A stretch of DNA of 64,000 nucleotides from Ailurus styani (GCA_002007465.1 LNAC01000687.1:363752-427751); one strand, 5' to 3'. Positions 1-12,613 are shown, counted from the first letter of the stretch. Notes: generated by a model not told the origin, from the sequence alone. Program-made: numbers and translations.

Positions 1-1086
<1,086 letters not shown>

Positions 1087-1206
1087 CTCGGCCCCGGGCA
1101 TCCCGGTCCTGCCGCGGCTGCAGGTAGTTGGTGAGTGCAGCCAGCTTCCCCCGTGTGCTGATGCCCAGCCACGTGCCTCCTTCCTTGCCTTCCTCCATGT
1201 CAAGCC
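1087..1206 (-). CDS. TANGO2: TANGO2 coding exon (codons ~49-88)
   Basis: Coding exon of 120 nt on the minus strand, acceptor CTGTCACAG|GGCTTG, donor GGCCGAG|GTACCA, phase 1 on both sides. It encodes [20 protein letters not shown] and then [19 protein letters not shown]. The '[18 protein letters not shown]' block is a hallmark of the NRDE/DUF833 family, which is found from bacteria to animals. It joins without gap or stop to the exons at 7537-7625 and 419-533. From memory the human protein has QLDWQ where this has RQDRD; the rest looks strongly conserved. No disruption seen. Confidence 0.95.
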
Positions 1207-1835
1207 CTGTGACAGATGATAGCGTCACCACCAGTAGCACCTACTGCCCTGTCCCTGTGTCCTGGGGAGACAGGTGCTCAGCCCAGCAGCCCTGGCTAAG
1301 GAACAGGGCCTTGAACTACTCAGGGCAAGGCAGCCCCAATGCCCACAGGGCATGTGAGAGAGAGACCCTGCCCCCAGGATGACATCTGATGCCCATGGGA
1401 GTCCCTGAAAGCTTGCGGTGGGACCTGGCATGTGTGGAATGCATTCTGATGCTTGGATCAACACTGGGCTGGGAGCACAGTGCCAGCCGCATCCTAGCAA
1501 AGGCACCAGGCCCCAAGCCCACATCCTGGATCAGGCATGGGGCCGCTGGCTGTCCTCCCCCAGCAGGACACAGCAGGACACACAGGCCCTCAGGCTGCAT
1601 GCCTCACTAGGACCCCAGAGCACATCCAGGCCCACCCGTTTGCCTCATTTCCACCCCATAGGCCTGAGCCATGGTTAGTCCTCCATGGGGCCTCACCACT
1701 GGGTCGGTGAAGCCCTTGAAAGCATAGGAAAGTGTCTTCCTAGATTAGAGGATCATTTCAGTTGAAGATTGGTATAAAAGCAGCTAAATCATTAAAATCA
1801 TTTTATAATAATAATAAATTATAACAGTAAGAGAA

Positions 1836-2022
1836 GGGCGCCTGGGTGGCTCAGTCGTTAAGTATCTGCCTTCAGCTCAGGTCATGATCCCAGGGTCCTG
1901 GGATCAAGTCCCACATCGGGGAGTCCCTTCTCGGCAGGGAGCCTGCTTCTCCCTATCCCACTTCCCCTCCTTGCGTTTCTTCACTCACTGTCTCTGTCAA
2001 AAAATAAATTCTTTAAAAAAAT
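1836..2022 (+). repeat. Can-SINE (tRNA-derived)
   Basis: Typical head GGGCGCCTGGGTGGCTCAG, the internal 'AGGTCATGATCCCAGGGTCC' segment and an A-rich tail. Imperfect target duplications flank it: TAACAGTAAGAGAA before and TAACAGTAAAAGAA after. Confidence 0.93.
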
Positions 2023-2149
2023 ATTAACAGTAAAAGAAATAAAGGATGGAAAGATCAGAAAGGAAGAAGTAAACTGTCTTTATTTGTAGACAGAATTATA
2101 GGTGAAGAAAATCCAAAAGGAATCTACTAAAAAAAAAAAAAATCTGCTA

Positions 2150-2247
2150 GGGGGCCCCTGGCTGGCTCAGTCAGAAGAACATGGGACTCTTGATTTCAGG
2201 GTCCTAAGTTTGAGCCCATGTTGGATATAGAAATTACTAAAAAAAAT
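2150..2247 (+). repeat. Older Can-SINE, short
   Basis: Diverged head GGGGCCCCTGGCTGGCTCAG, then 'ACTCTTGATTTCAGGGTCC' and 'GAGCCCATGTTGGATATAG', the older SINEC layout without the CT-rich 3' part. It ends in a short A run. Confidence 0.75.
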
Positions 2248-2270
2248 TTGATTTTATTTTTAATTTTTTT

Positions 2271-2450
2271 TGTTTTTTTTTAAGATTTTACTTATTTGAC
2301 AGAGAGAGAGAGCACAAGTAGGCAGAGCAGCAGGCAGAGGGAAAGGGAGAAGCAGACTCCCCGCTGAGCAGGGAGCCCGATGCAGGGCTCAATCCCAGGA
2401 CTCCTGAGCCGAAGGCAGCTGCTTAGCCAACTGAGCCACCCAGGTGCCCC
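2271..2450 (-). repeat. Can-SINE, antisense
   Basis: Reverse-oriented copy: a T tail, then AAGATTTTACTTATTTGAC, the GA-repeat, and the tRNA-like head at its right end (GAGCCACCCAGGTGCCCC). It lies within the L1 fragment. Confidence 0.9.
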
Positions 2451-2972
2451 AAAAATAAATTAATTTTTTAAAAATCTCCTAGAACTGGTAAGTAAATAGA
2501 GGCAAGAATCAGAAAATGAGAATTTAAAAATTCCATTTACAACAGCATTAAACAAAATGTAGGAAAATATTTAAGGAAAAATGTGTAATACCTAAAGACT
2601 GAAAGCCACAGAGCAGCACTGAGAAGTCAAGAAGCTGTGAGAGACAGATATGCCCTATTCCTCAACCAAAGAGTCAATATTGTTAAGATGACAATCCTCT
2701 CCAAATGGCCAGAAGAGTCAACACAATTCAAATCCAAATCCCACGAAGCTTTCTGTTTTATAGAAATTCACGAGCTGACTCAAAAATCTCTATGCACACA
2801 CAAAAGAGCCAGGAGCCAAAGAAGTCCTGAAATAGAACAAAACTGGAGGACTTAACACAGCCTGATTTCAAAACTTGCTGAAAAATCCGCAGTAATCAAG
2901 ACAGTGTGATGCTGGTATCAGGACAGACAGACAGATCAATGGGCCACAAAGGAGTCCAAAATAGATCCACAT

Positions 2973-3169
2973 AGGGAGCCTGGGTGGCTCAGTCAGTTAA
3001 GCGTCTGCCTTCAGCTCAGGTCATGATTCCAGGGTCCTGGATCAAGTCCCACATCGGACTCTCTCCTCAGCAGAGAGCCTGCTTCTCTCTCTCCCCTCTG
3101 CCTGCTGCTCTGCTTACTTGTGCTCTCTATCTCTCTGTCAAATAAATAAATAAAATATTTTTTAAAAAA
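2973..3169 (+). repeat. Can-SINE
   Basis: Head GGGAGCCTGGGTGGCTCAG and tail AATAAATAAATAAAATATTT. A clean target duplication, ATAGATCCACAT, sits at 2961-2972 and 3170-3181, within L1 ORF2, so this inserted after the L1. Confidence 0.95.
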
Positions 3170-3745
3170 ATAGATCCACATGTGTGTGTTCAACTGATTT
3201 TTAATCAAGTTGCCATAGGAATGCAAAAAGCAAGAGTATCAATTCAATAAATAAGGCCAGAAGAACAGGAGAGATGTGGGGGGTGAGATATGAATCTCAA
3301 CCCCTACCTCACACCAAGTACAAAAATGCAAGATAAATCATAGACCTAAACACAAAACCTCAAGTCAAAAGGCTTCTAGAAGCAAAAAGAGGAAAACATC
3401 TTTATGGCCTTAGGGTAGGCAAAGACGCGGACAGAATAAACCATAAAAGAGTAAACCGCACTTCACTAAAAGAAAATATTCTGCTCACCAGAAGATGTCA
3501 TTAAGAAAATGAGTAGGCGATACATTCATCCAACAAGGGACGCCAATCCAGAATGCATAAAAAACTCCTATAAATCAAACACTGAAAAGTAAAGAAGAAT
3601 TCCACATCTGGTCAACTGCCAGGGACTGGATTTACTCTCTTACCTAAAGCCACCAAAAAATAAAATACATGAAACAATGGGTTTCAAGACACTCGACATA
3701 AAAAAACAAAGGACAGAGATCTCTGAGATAAGAAACAAACTAGGT

Positions 3746-3894
3746 GGGGCGCCTGGGTGGCTCAGTGGGTTAAAGCCTCTGCTTTCGGCTCAGGTCATGA
3801 TCTCAGCGTCCTGGGATCGGCCTCTCTGCCTACTTGTAATCTCTCTCTCTGTGTCAAATAAATAAATAAAATCTTTAAAAAAAAAAAAAAAAAA

Positions 3895-3924
<30 letters not shown>
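3746..3924 (+). repeat. Can-SINE, GGTTAAAGCCTCTGC subtype, short
   Basis: Head GGGGCGCCTGGGTGGCTCAG with the GGGTTAAAGCCTCTGC variant, an internal deletion after 'CCTGGGATCGG', and a very long A tail. The duplication AAGAAACAAACTAGGT precedes and follows it. Its tail is part of the 70-bp tandem duplication at 3895-4034. Confidence 0.93.
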
Positions 3925-3926
<2 letters not shown>

Positions 3927-3964
3927 GAAACAAACTAGGTGAACCCCAACACTAGAGAGGGTCT

Positions 3965-3996
<32 letters not shown>

Positions 3997-4034
3997 GAAA
4001 CAAACTAGGTGAACCCCAACACTAGAGAGGGTCT
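3895..4034 (+). repeat. Exact 70-bp tandem duplication
   Basis: Bases 3895-3964 and 3965-4034 are identical by eye. The unit is AAAAAATTT, a run of 23 A, then GAAACAAACTAGGTGAACCC and the following 22 or so bases ending GGGTCT. It covers the SINE tail, its downstream target duplication and flank. It is either a very recent slippage event or an assembly error in the poly-A. Confidence 0.9.
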
Positions 4035-4620
4035 TCAAGCCACTGCATGGGGAGGAGGCCCAGGCAGAGTCCACTGGACTTCCTGGCTGAGGAGAAGGGC
4101 TGGGAGCCTGGGGAGACTGAGGCAGCCAGAATTCCTGGGACAGAGGACCAGAGAGGAAAGAGCTGCACAGAACCCCAGACAGCTGATCGGTAGATGTGTG
4201 TGAGGAAACCACCTGAGGCCAGGAAAAACCATCCAGAAAGATTAGAGGAGACAGTGCTCACACAGGGCTGGGAATACTGCCTGTTCCCTGAAGTCAGCCT
4301 GGAAAACCTCAAGGTCCAGGGAGCACAGGCAAAGGAAGACAGAAGGATCTTGCCTGAGGAGTAGGGAATCATTGGCCTTAGACTGGGCATAGCTTCAGAG
4401 CCACTTAACCAATCCTAAAAGCATGACCTGAAAGGATCAAACTGTTTCTGAGCATCTTGGCTGTGTCCCAGAACAAAACTCAGGAATATTTATAGATATA
4501 TGAAAATACTGGATCCCCAACAAAATAAAATCCATAAGCACTTGGCATCCAGCCAAAAATTACCAAGCATGCAAAGAAGCAGAAAAACATGACCCTGCTT
4601 ATTAAAAGTTCAATCAATCT

Positions 4621-4840
4621 GGGCGCCTGGGTGGCTCAGTTGGTTAAAGCCTCTGCTTTCGGCTCAGGTCATGATCTCAGTGTCCTGGGATCGAGGCCCG
4701 CATCGGGCTCTCTGCTCAGCAGGGAGCCTGCTTCCTCCTCTCCTTGTCTCTCTGCCTGCCTCTCTGCCTACTTGTAATCTCTCTCTCTGTGTCAAATAAA
4801 TAAATAAAATCTTTATTAAAAAAATAAAAAAATAAAAAAA
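4621..4840 (+). repeat. Can-SINE, GGTTAAAGCCTCTGC subtype
   Basis: Full-length copy with GGTTAAAGCCTCTGCTTTCG and a (TAAA)n tail. Target duplication TAAAAGTTCAATC lies at 4603 and 4841. Confidence 0.95.
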
Positions 4841-4929
4841 TAAAAGTTCAATCTATTAACACCGAACTGGAACTGACACAGACGTCAGACTTTGCAGACA
4901 AAGATATTCAGTTAATAAAACTATACTCA

Positions 4930-5132
4930 GGGGCACCTGGGTGGCTCATTCATTAAGCGTCTGCCTTTGGCTCAGGTCATGATCCCCCAGGTCCTGGAAT
5001 CAAGCCCCACATCAGGCTCCCTGCTTGGCGGAGAGCCAGCTTCTCCCTCTCCCACTCCCCCTGCTTGTGTTCCCTCTCTTGCTGTGTCTCTCTCTGTCAA
5101 ATAAATAAATAAATAAACTTAAAAATAAATAC
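4930..5132 (+). repeat. Can-SINE
   Basis: Head GGGCACCTGGGTGGCTCA and tail of AATA repeats. The duplication ATAAAACTATACTC lies on both sides. Confidence 0.93.
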
Positions 5133-5365
5133 ATAAAACTATACTCTATAAGCTAAAACAGTTAAGAACATACACATAAGATAGAAAAATTGAATTTCTG
5201 GAGATAAAAACTACAATGTGGGAGATAAAAAACATATATGATGGGGTTAAAAGCAGATTAGATACTGTAGAAAAAAAGATTACTGAATGTGAAGATATGG
5301 CAATAGAAATGACCTAAGACGAAACAGAGAAAAAGGGGTCTTTAAAAATGAGTTGAGCATCATCA

Positions 5366-5574
5366 GGGGTGCTTGGGTAGCTCAGTCAGTTAAGTGTCCG
5401 GCTCTTGATTTTGGCTCAGGTCATGATCTCAGGGTTGTGAGACTGAGCCCTGCATCGGCTCTGCGCTCAGCGGTGTATCTGCTTGAGATTCTCTCTCTTC
5501 CTCTGCTCCTCCTCCCATTCATGCACATACACGTGCACGCTCTCTAAAAAATTAATAAAATGTTTTAAAAAAAT
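5366..5574 (+). repeat. Can-SINE
   Basis: Head GGGGTGCTTGGGTAGCTCAG with the 'GTCCGGCTCTTGATTTTGGC' variant and an A-rich tail. Flanked by (G/A)TTGAGCATCA duplications. Confidence 0.92.
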
Positions 5575-6111
5575 AATTGAGCATCAACAAAGTGTGGGAC
5601 AACCTCAGGAAAACTAATATATGTGTGAATAGGCAGATAGAGGGAAAGAGATTGAGAAGAGAGAGTAGGAAACAGAAAAAATATTTTTAAAAAATAACAC
5701 CCCAATTTCTCCAAACTTCTAACAAGTTACCAAGCAAATGTTGATCCTACTAGCTCAGAGATCACGTCTGGAGAACCACTAGCCTACAATTTTGCACACA
5801 ATTTGGTGATGCCGGATGGTGGGAGGATGTGGATCTTAGTGTCTTCTAGCCCTCACTGATGCAGTGGCCACTGGGCCCACCCAGCACTGTCATGAAGCCA
5901 GGCCACCTCCACCCCCAGGCAGAAGCCCCATATCAGCATGCCAGAGGCCAACTCCAAATCACTACAAATTGGCCCTGATTTAGGGGCAGAGTGAAGGCCT
6001 GAGTGCCTAAGCTGGTGGTCAGGATGGCCAAAGGAGCCCAAACAGGCTAACCCTTCATCTGTGTCCTTGTCCACAAAAATACTCAAGAAGTGCCACCAGG
6101 CCCTCCCCCCT

Positions 6112-6404
6112 NNNNNNNNNNNNNNNNNNNNNNNNNNNNNNNNNNNNNNNNNNNNNNNNNNNNNNNNNNNNNNNNNNNNNNNNNNNNNNNNNNNNNNNNN
6201 NNNNNNNNNNNNNNNNNNNNNNNNNNNNNNNNNNNNNNNNNNNNNNNNNNNNNNNNNNNNNNNNNNNNNNNNNNNNNNNNNNNNNNNNNNNNNNNNNNNN
6301 NNNNNNNNNNNNNNNNNNNNNNNNNNNNNNNNNNNNNNNNNNNNNNNNNNNNNNNNNNNNNNNNNNNNNNNNNNNNNNNNNNNNNNNNNNNNNNNNNNNN
6401 NNNN
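6112..6404. other. Assembly gap (293 N)
   Basis: Run of N between CCAGGCCCTCCCCCCT and GCTCCCCCCACACCC. C-rich edges suggest G/C-rich low-complexity sequence that failed to assemble. It lies in a TANGO2 intron, so no coding exon needs to be inside. Confidence 0.99.
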
Positions 6405-7536
6405 GCTCCCCCCACACCCACAGCACTTCAGCCTCCCACTAATGCCCTGCAACAGCAACCACACACTGCCTGCCCCATACCCATGACCCCCTTCCATTCT
6501 ACTCTAGCTCAGGATAGTTGGCATGGTACTGGCCAGGCCCACAGGTTCCCTTCAGCCCTCCTCACATAACCCTGCAGGCCTGACCCTTGACCTCTGGGAG
6601 AGCCATGGCTGGCCCAGCCAAGGACCCCACATACATGGTCCCCCTGGGGTTACCATACTGAGTTACTGTACTGAGATACCTAGAGCTTACACAACAGGGG
6701 TCTCCTGCCCCCCATTTCTGTCCACACGTCTAGACATTTCCAAGGTTCCCTGTGCAGCTTCTGAGGAGGCCAAGATATAACCCAGAGACCTAGCCTCTGC
6801 TCCTTCTTGCACTCGAGAGAGGGGTCTCTCCTCATAGCCTCACAGCAGGTTTCTCCACTACCCATGTGCTTCCCTGATGCCCAGCTCACAGACAGAGGGA
6901 CCTGGCCTGGCCAGTACCCATCCACGTGCCCTCCAAGTAGAACCCTGCCTGCCCCATAGGCAGAAACTGCTCTCTGTCCACAGCGCTCAGGGAGGCTGCC
7001 ATGGAAGCTGCCGGGGGACACACCTGTCACCACCACTTCCCCCTCTCTATGGGAACTCCTCAGGCAGCTCCCATCTGAATGTGCTCCAACCAAGCCTCTG
7101 CTCTCCAAATTCAGACCAGCTCTGGAGCAAGGCATGCTAGTGTGTAAACAAAAACGTGTGCAGATGAACACGCATACACACACGCAGACCACACGATAAC
7201 GCTTCACAGAGTGACCCAATGTGGACCTGCACCTCCTACAAACCCAACCACACCACCACCACGAAAAGGTGGATCCAAATAAAACCAACCAATCCTTCCA
7301 GCTACTTCTCTGAAAGTCCACAACACATGAAACCACATGGACAGTACTGGGTAGACACTTTGGGGCTGGTCACCTCAATGCCGGCCCCAGACCCCTGTCT
7401 GGGGGCCTCCCCCATGAGACCAGTCAGCGCCCATTCATTCCGCACTTACACTAAGAGGCAGCACCAGGACCAGTTAAAGGAACTTGGGGGCTCCTACTTC
7501 CTGCCATGTTGTGGCCGCCCCCTGAGGAAGACTCAC

Positions 7537-7625
7537 CACTGAGGACCTCATTGTTGCTTCCCCAGAAGTCAGCTACCTTGGATGGTCTGTGGTAAAATTC
7601 ATCCCTGTTGGCCGCCAGGATGAGC
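7537..7625 (-). CDS. TANGO2: TANGO2 coding exon (codons ~19-48), NRDE motif
   Basis: Coding exon of 89 nt on the minus strand, acceptor TTTCTCTTTCAG|GCTCAT, donor CTCAGTG|GTGAGT. It completes a split Arg codon and encodes [20 protein letters not shown] followed by WGSNNEVLS. It holds the Asn-Arg-Asp-Glu tetrad that names the NRDE family. Families of this fold are thought to resemble Ntn-hydrolases, with the residue-2 cysteine of the preceding exon as nucleophile; no enzyme activity is established for TANGO2. Frame and phase match both neighbouring exons. Confidence 0.96.
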
Positions 7626-8543
7626 CTGAAAGAGAAAGCATGACTAAAGGTCTCAGGGGAAAACAGAAAAGCCAATTTTTTTCTCCTGTTGACAAAGAAA
7701 ATTTGCCTCCATAGCAACATGGGCAAGTCCTAAAGAGGACAAGAACCCTCAGGAGACAAAGGTCAGTGATTGCTCCAGACAGGTGGGTTTCCTAGGGAGC
7801 CTTTGGCCAAGACTGTGCCCCAGGACCCCGCCAAAGAAAAGAGGAGATGTTGGGCAAAGACGCATATCCCATCCCGCCCTGCATAACCCCACTCGCCCAA
7901 AGAGCGTGGCAGGACCTACACAGGGGAGGGCCCTGAGCAGCTGGGACCAAGCCTGTCCCAGGTGCCCAGGGGGCAGAGAAGTACCCCTTCTGTCCATCTG
8001 TCCCTTCCCTGAGGCCATCCGCAAGGAGCCTGTGACTTCCTGGAAATGTGAGCACGCCCACTAGGAGGGCCCTGGGGACACACTGGAGCAGAGCACAGGC
8101 TCTCTGGAGGCTGCTGTCCTGCGTTTTGGGGTGTTTGGGGGAAGGAAGAGGGTAAGAACTTCTGTGTTCCTCTAGTATTTTGCATTATGAATCCAACAAG
8201 TTTTTTGTTGGCAAGTAGAAAAGATGTCAATGTTTTCAAAAGAGCTCTAGTTTTATCATAAGAAAACAAAGTTTCTAGGTGGTTTTCCATTTTAAATAAC
8301 ACAGATAGTGACTGAGTGGAACTGCCATGTCCAAGAAACCTCTCTGGGTCTAAGAAGTGACAGCCAGAGGGCCCTCTGAGCACCACGGGCAGGTGCACAG
8401 AGGACACGGGGCCAGGAGCTCCGGCTTGGCCACCTGTGGTCACATTGGGTCTGAAACCAAGTCAGTCTAGTCAGCGGTCAGACCCTAAGGAGTCTCCAAA
8501 AAAATAATTTGTGTGTTGACTTTTAGATGTTTATGAACATTTA

Positions 8544-8745
8544 GGGGCACCTGGGTGCCTCAGCCGGTTAAGCGTCTATCTTGGGCTCAGGTCATGATCT
8601 CAGCGTCCTATGATCGAGCCCCACGTAGGGCTCCCTGCTCAGCGGAGGGTCCCCTTGTCCCTCTCTGTCTGCCCCTCCCCCCTGCTCACGCATGCACTCA
8701 CTCTCTCTCTCTCTCAAATAAACAAAATCTTAAAAAAAAAAAAAA
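8544..8745 (+). repeat. Can-SINE
   Basis: Head GGGGCACCTGGGTGCCTCAG, CT-rich middle and A tail. TATGAACATTT occurs on both sides as target duplication. Confidence 0.93.
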
Positions 8746-9700
8746 GATTTCTATGAACATTTGCTGGCGGTAAAATATGAGTTAACAAAGTTCATAAAAT
8801 TGAAAGTGAAACTGGCACCCGCACTACCGCCCGGGCCCACAGAAGTGCTCTCATCCTGTGCACACAGCGTGCAATGCCCCCCCCAACTCTGTACCTCCCC
8901 ACGCAGCCCCAGCCACAGGCACCAACGTGGCTAAGGACTGGGGGTGGCCGTCAAACCCTTCGGATCTGCGGGGGGAGTCTCACCACCTTCGGGACACCTG
9001 TCCAACCTGCGGCAGCTCCCTATCCCCCCCGGATACAGCACTCTGGGCTGCTCCAGGTCTCGGAGACAGGCACTCAGGGAGGAGTCCCTGTCCCTGATAC
9101 GAACCCCCAGCCATTCCCAGAAGGGTCCTCTGCAGCTCCACCTGCTGGACCCCAGCCCCAGGTTAAGGTAGACAGCCTTAGGGAGAAGCCAGCTGGGCCC
9201 TGACCTCTATCTTCTGCCGCATTTGCTTTGTCCCTTCCTTCTGTGATTCAATTCTGGATCCAGCCTGGCTGGTACTGCTCCCGCAGGGTGCCTGTATGGG
9301 CCGGGGACCCCACCAACCCTTGTGGGGGGAGGTCATTCCACGTGGTCAGGAAACAGCACTCTCCTTCAGACACGCAGCACTGCTTCTCTGCTCGCGGGTC
9401 CTGACATCTGTGGCGAGAGGGGGCCAGGGAGCCCAGGGGGGCCAGGGAGCTCGGGGAAGCCGGGGAGGTGCTTCCCAAATTGAGACTGGTGCTATTGGCT
9501 TCTGGTTCTGATTCTTATGTAAGTCTCCAGAAAAGGAAAAATTAGGGAAAGGAAAAAAAAAAAAAGCTGACTGAGCGGAACCTTCTGTCCTAAGATTTTC
9601 AACTCTCTACTATTTTTAAAACAAGGAACAGTGACATGCATTTGTTAATAACTAGGAATATTAACTGCCGGGTTATTGCTGCCACAAGAGTCGCTATTTA

Positions 9701-9902
9701 GGGGTGCCTGGGTGGCTCAGTCGGTTAAGCAGCTGCCTTCGGCTCAGGTCGTGATCCCGGGGTCCTAGGATCGAGCACTGCATCGGGCTCCATGCTCAGT
9801 GGATAGCCTGCTTCTCCCTCTGCCTCTGCCTGCTGCTTTGCCTACTTGTTTGTGCTCTCTTTCCATGTCAAATAAATAAATGAAATCTTAAAAAAAAAAA
9901 AA
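9701..9902 (+). repeat. Can-SINE
   Basis: Head GGGGTGCCTGGGTGGCTCAG, tail AAATAAATAAATGAAATCTT plus A run. Duplications AGTCGCTATTT and AGTTGCTATTT flank it. Confidence 0.93.
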
Positions 9903-10203
9903 GTTGCTATTTCACTGAATTGCTAGTGGTTTGCTGGGGGGATTCCATTAAATACCTAATTGGGAACCATGTGGGCATGAGGAGTACTCACATCAGACTC
10001 CAAGTAAGAGAAAGTATTCCCTCACTCACCACTTCTGGGAGCTGCAACCCCAATAAAAGTCCATCTGTGCCACGGTGCCCAGGGGCAGGGGCCATTCCTG
10101 GGAGCCAGGGGCTCTGAGGACAGCAAGTCACCCATGGCTTTGTTTTGTTCTAATAACTAAAACCACTAATAACTCATCAGTGATGGGCACTCCTCACCCT
10201 GCT

Positions 10204-10529
10204 ACTGGGGGTGGGTCTGTGCGTTGTCTGGAAGTACTAGATGGGTGTGTGTGTACCACCTGAGTGAGTCTGCACACCACCTGGGGGGGCATGGTCTGCG
10301 CACCACCTGGGGGGAGGGGTCTGCGCATGGTCTGGAGGAGTGAGTGTGTACCATCTGGGATGGCGGGGTCTGCGCACCATCTGGGAGGGTGAGTGTGTAT
10401 ACCATCTAGGGGGTGAGTCAGTGCACCATCTGGGAGAGGCAGGCGTGTGCACCATCTGGGGGGGTGAATCTGTGTACTATGGGGTGGGGGTCTCTGCACC
10501 ACCTGAGGGGGTAAGTCTGTGCACCATTG
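10204..10529. repeat. Minisatellite, ~25-33-bp degenerate unit
   Basis: About ten diverged copies of a G-rich unit built around GTCTGCGCACCACCTGGGGG, with variants TGTGTACCATCTGGGAGGGT. The plus strand is G/T-rich. Long open frames here with Pro/His/Thr-rich repeats are a by-product of the repeat, not genes. Confidence 0.85.
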
Positions 10530-10759
10530 GCGCAGAGTTTAGCGCCAGGTAGCAGGTGCCCAGGCCCACGGCCCAGGTACCCGGGCCCAGGGCCCACGTC
10601 ACCAGCAGTAATAAGCCCAAGGAAGCCGCAAGGATGTGACAGCTCGCCCAGCAGCCCCTCCAGACTGGAACCAACAAGGAGAATCAGCTCATGAGTCTAA
10701 ACAAACATCTTGATAAAGATGATGGTTCTAAGACAACCAGGATGGTGTTACCTGATGGG

Positions 10760-11068
10760 AAGTGTATTGGTTTTCTATGGGGCCTCACAAATAGCCACAC
10801 ACATAGAATGCTTATGCAGCAGCTTAGAGCAACACCTACTTCTCATCTCAGTCTGTGGTCAGGAGCGCAGGCCTGGATGTGCTGGGTGCTCTGCTCAGTG
10901 GCCCCTGAGGCAGCCCCCAAGGTGCCGACCAACAGGGTGTCGCTGAGGCTCGGCATCTTCCTCGTGTTCCTGAGGTTGCTGCAGAATTCCCGTCCTCGGC
11001 CAGGGTCACTCTCAACGCCTGGAGGCCACCCCCACTTCCTGACCATGGGCCCCTTCAAGCACAGCAGC
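10760..11068. repeat. Old interspersed repeat fragment, family uncertain
   Basis: The order of segments (GTATTGGTTTTCTATGGGGC, then CAGCTTAGAGCAACACCTAC, then GGTCAGGAGCGCAGGCC, then CTGCAGAATTCCC and a CCATGGGCCCC stretch) matches a common mammalian repeat with 'TTTTCTATTGCTGCATAAC'. I cannot name the family by eye with certainty. Confidence 0.5.
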
Positions 11069-12417
11069 TTCCCTCTTCAGGAAGGGCCTGGCCCCACCTG
11101 GGGGGCTCCCCTGATTACGTGAGACCCACCCAGGACTGCTCCCATTTGAATACCGAGTCAGCCAATTCGGGACTTTTGTCACATTGGCAAAATCCCTTCG
11201 CATTTAGCCCCACAGTCTTTCTTCCAAAGAGCATGTACCCCTTTGCAATCAGGGAAATAAATGGAATCCCAGGGAAAGACCGCTGCCTCTGCAGAGCAAG
11301 GTCATTGGGACCCTGGGGCAAAGCTGCAGCCAGCAGGGAAAAGTTCTAAGTCAGCAGCTCACAGGCTGCTCAAATAATCTCTCCTTTGCTCCACTCCTCA
11401 CTGCAGTGCTGCAGATATCAGTACTAAAAATTTAAAACAAGCAGAACCACCAGACACCCATTAGACAGTACTCACACTGGGTAACCGTCACCAAAAATGG
11501 GAGGTTCCAAGTGCCAGGGCCTGGGAGGCAGAGGCTGGGACACCCAGGGAAATCCCACGTCTGGGCAGGGGCCATGAAGCACCATGCCAGAGGCAACCCC
11601 AGGAGGCAGTGACACCCAAGGAGCCCACCAAACCAGGGCCAGCTCAGCACCAAGAAGATAGACAGGGAGGCCTGAGAGCATCTGGGGAGTCTTGCCAGGG
11701 CAGTGCGATGTGACATGGGGATGGCTGCCACATCTGGAGGGACAGGTATCCCCAATAGCGAGGGGCAGTGGGATGGTGACATGGGGGATGGGAGGTATAG
11801 ACCATGGAATCCATGACACCAGGGCCGAGCTCGACGTCAGGCCTGGAGATTCTCTGCAGAAGTGGCCACACTCACATTCACTCCCCGGCAGGGGCTGAGC
11901 TGGCTCCCTCTCTCCCTGCCTGCGCCCAGGGCATGTCACTCAGGGACACACTGGGACTGCTAAGTCTGGGGAGAACAGACGACCAGGACGCATGCTCCGC
12001 CATGGGCTACGCTTTCTCTCGTGGGGAAATGGATGATACGATGCTTGAATGAGGCCCAAGAGAAGGAGAGATGCTTCAGGGGCCACACCTTTCACCAGCA
12101 GGCCTGCAAAGTGGCAGGCCACAGACCAAGCACCACCATCACTGGGCTGGGGCCAGGCAGGGCATGACAGGGATAGGTTCATCTTTCAGGAACTGAGTCC
12201 TGGGAAGCCAGAAAACACACACCCATGAGATCAGCATCTGACAAGGGCAGAGTCGGGGGTGACACTGCCCACGGCATCAAAGGTGAGGATGTCTCATTCT
12301 TTTCTGTAGGGCAAAGAGATGTTTAAGTTATTTACATATACAGTTGACCCTTGAACATGGGGGTTAGGGGCACCAACCCCCGCCCCCCGCAGAGTCAAAA
12401 AATCCATGTATAACTTT

Positions 12418-12613
12418 GTTTTTTAAGATATTATCTATTTATTTGATAGAGAGAGGGAAAGAGGGAGAACAAGCAGGGGGAGCAGCAGAGGGAGAGGGAG
12501 AAGCAGGCTCTGCACTAAGCAGGGAGCCCAAGACGGGGCTCCTTCCCAGGACCCTGGGATCATGACCTGAGCTGAAGGCAGATGCTTAACCAACTGAGCC
12601 TCCCAGCTGCCCC
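12418..12613 (-). repeat. Can-SINE, antisense
   Basis: T run, AAGATATTATCTATTTATTT, GA-repeat, and head at right. AAATCCATGTATAACTTT and AAATCCATCTATAACTTT are its duplications, taken from the Tigger element. Confidence 0.93.

Larger units (their letters stand above)
2023..3595 (+). repeat. Old L1 ORF2 fragment, sense, broken by SINEs
   Basis: AT-rich sequence matching the second half of LINE-1 ORF2 in sense orientation, with motifs such as GGAAGAAGTAAACTGTCT, a 'CAATGGGCCACAAAGGAGTCC' type segment and a lysine-rich A-rich end. It is interrupted by three Can-SINEs and by many stops and frameshifts. It belongs to the older mammalian L1M group by look; a subfamily cannot be fixed by eye. Confidence 0.75.
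4440..5745 (+). repeat. HAL1/L1M ORF1-like fragment, sense
   Basis: A-rich sequence with ORF1-type wording on the plus strand, for example TTTCTGGAGATAAAAACTAC, AAAGCAGATTAGATACTGTA and GGCAATAGAAATGACC, as in the HAL1 (half-L1) and old L1M5 group. It is split by three Can-SINEs and carries multiple stops. Assignment is from memory of the consensus. Confidence 0.6.
1207..7536 (-). other. TANGO2: TANGO2 intron 3
   Basis: A 6.3-kb intron, donor AGTG|GTGAGT at 7536 and acceptor at 1207. More than half is repeat: L1/HAL1 pieces on the plus strand (2.0-5.75 kb) interrupted by eight Can-SINEs, plus an assembly gap at 6112-6404. The stretches 1210-1820 and 6405-7530 are GC-rich single-copy sequence with no gene recognised. 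Confidence 0.85.

Noticed and set aside
1836..2022. tRNA gene (tRNA-like head of Can-SINEs)
   Set aside because: The tRNA-related head is degenerate and joined to a CT/A-rich body with target duplications; these are retrotransposons, not tRNA genes.
6061..6486. Frames crossing the assembly gap
   Set aside because: Most residues are unknown, so the open frame is an artefact of N bases; the same applies to 22369-23234.
10194..10502. Pro/His/Thr-rich repetitive frames in the minisatellite
   Set aside because: They simply read through the tandem repeat in different frames.
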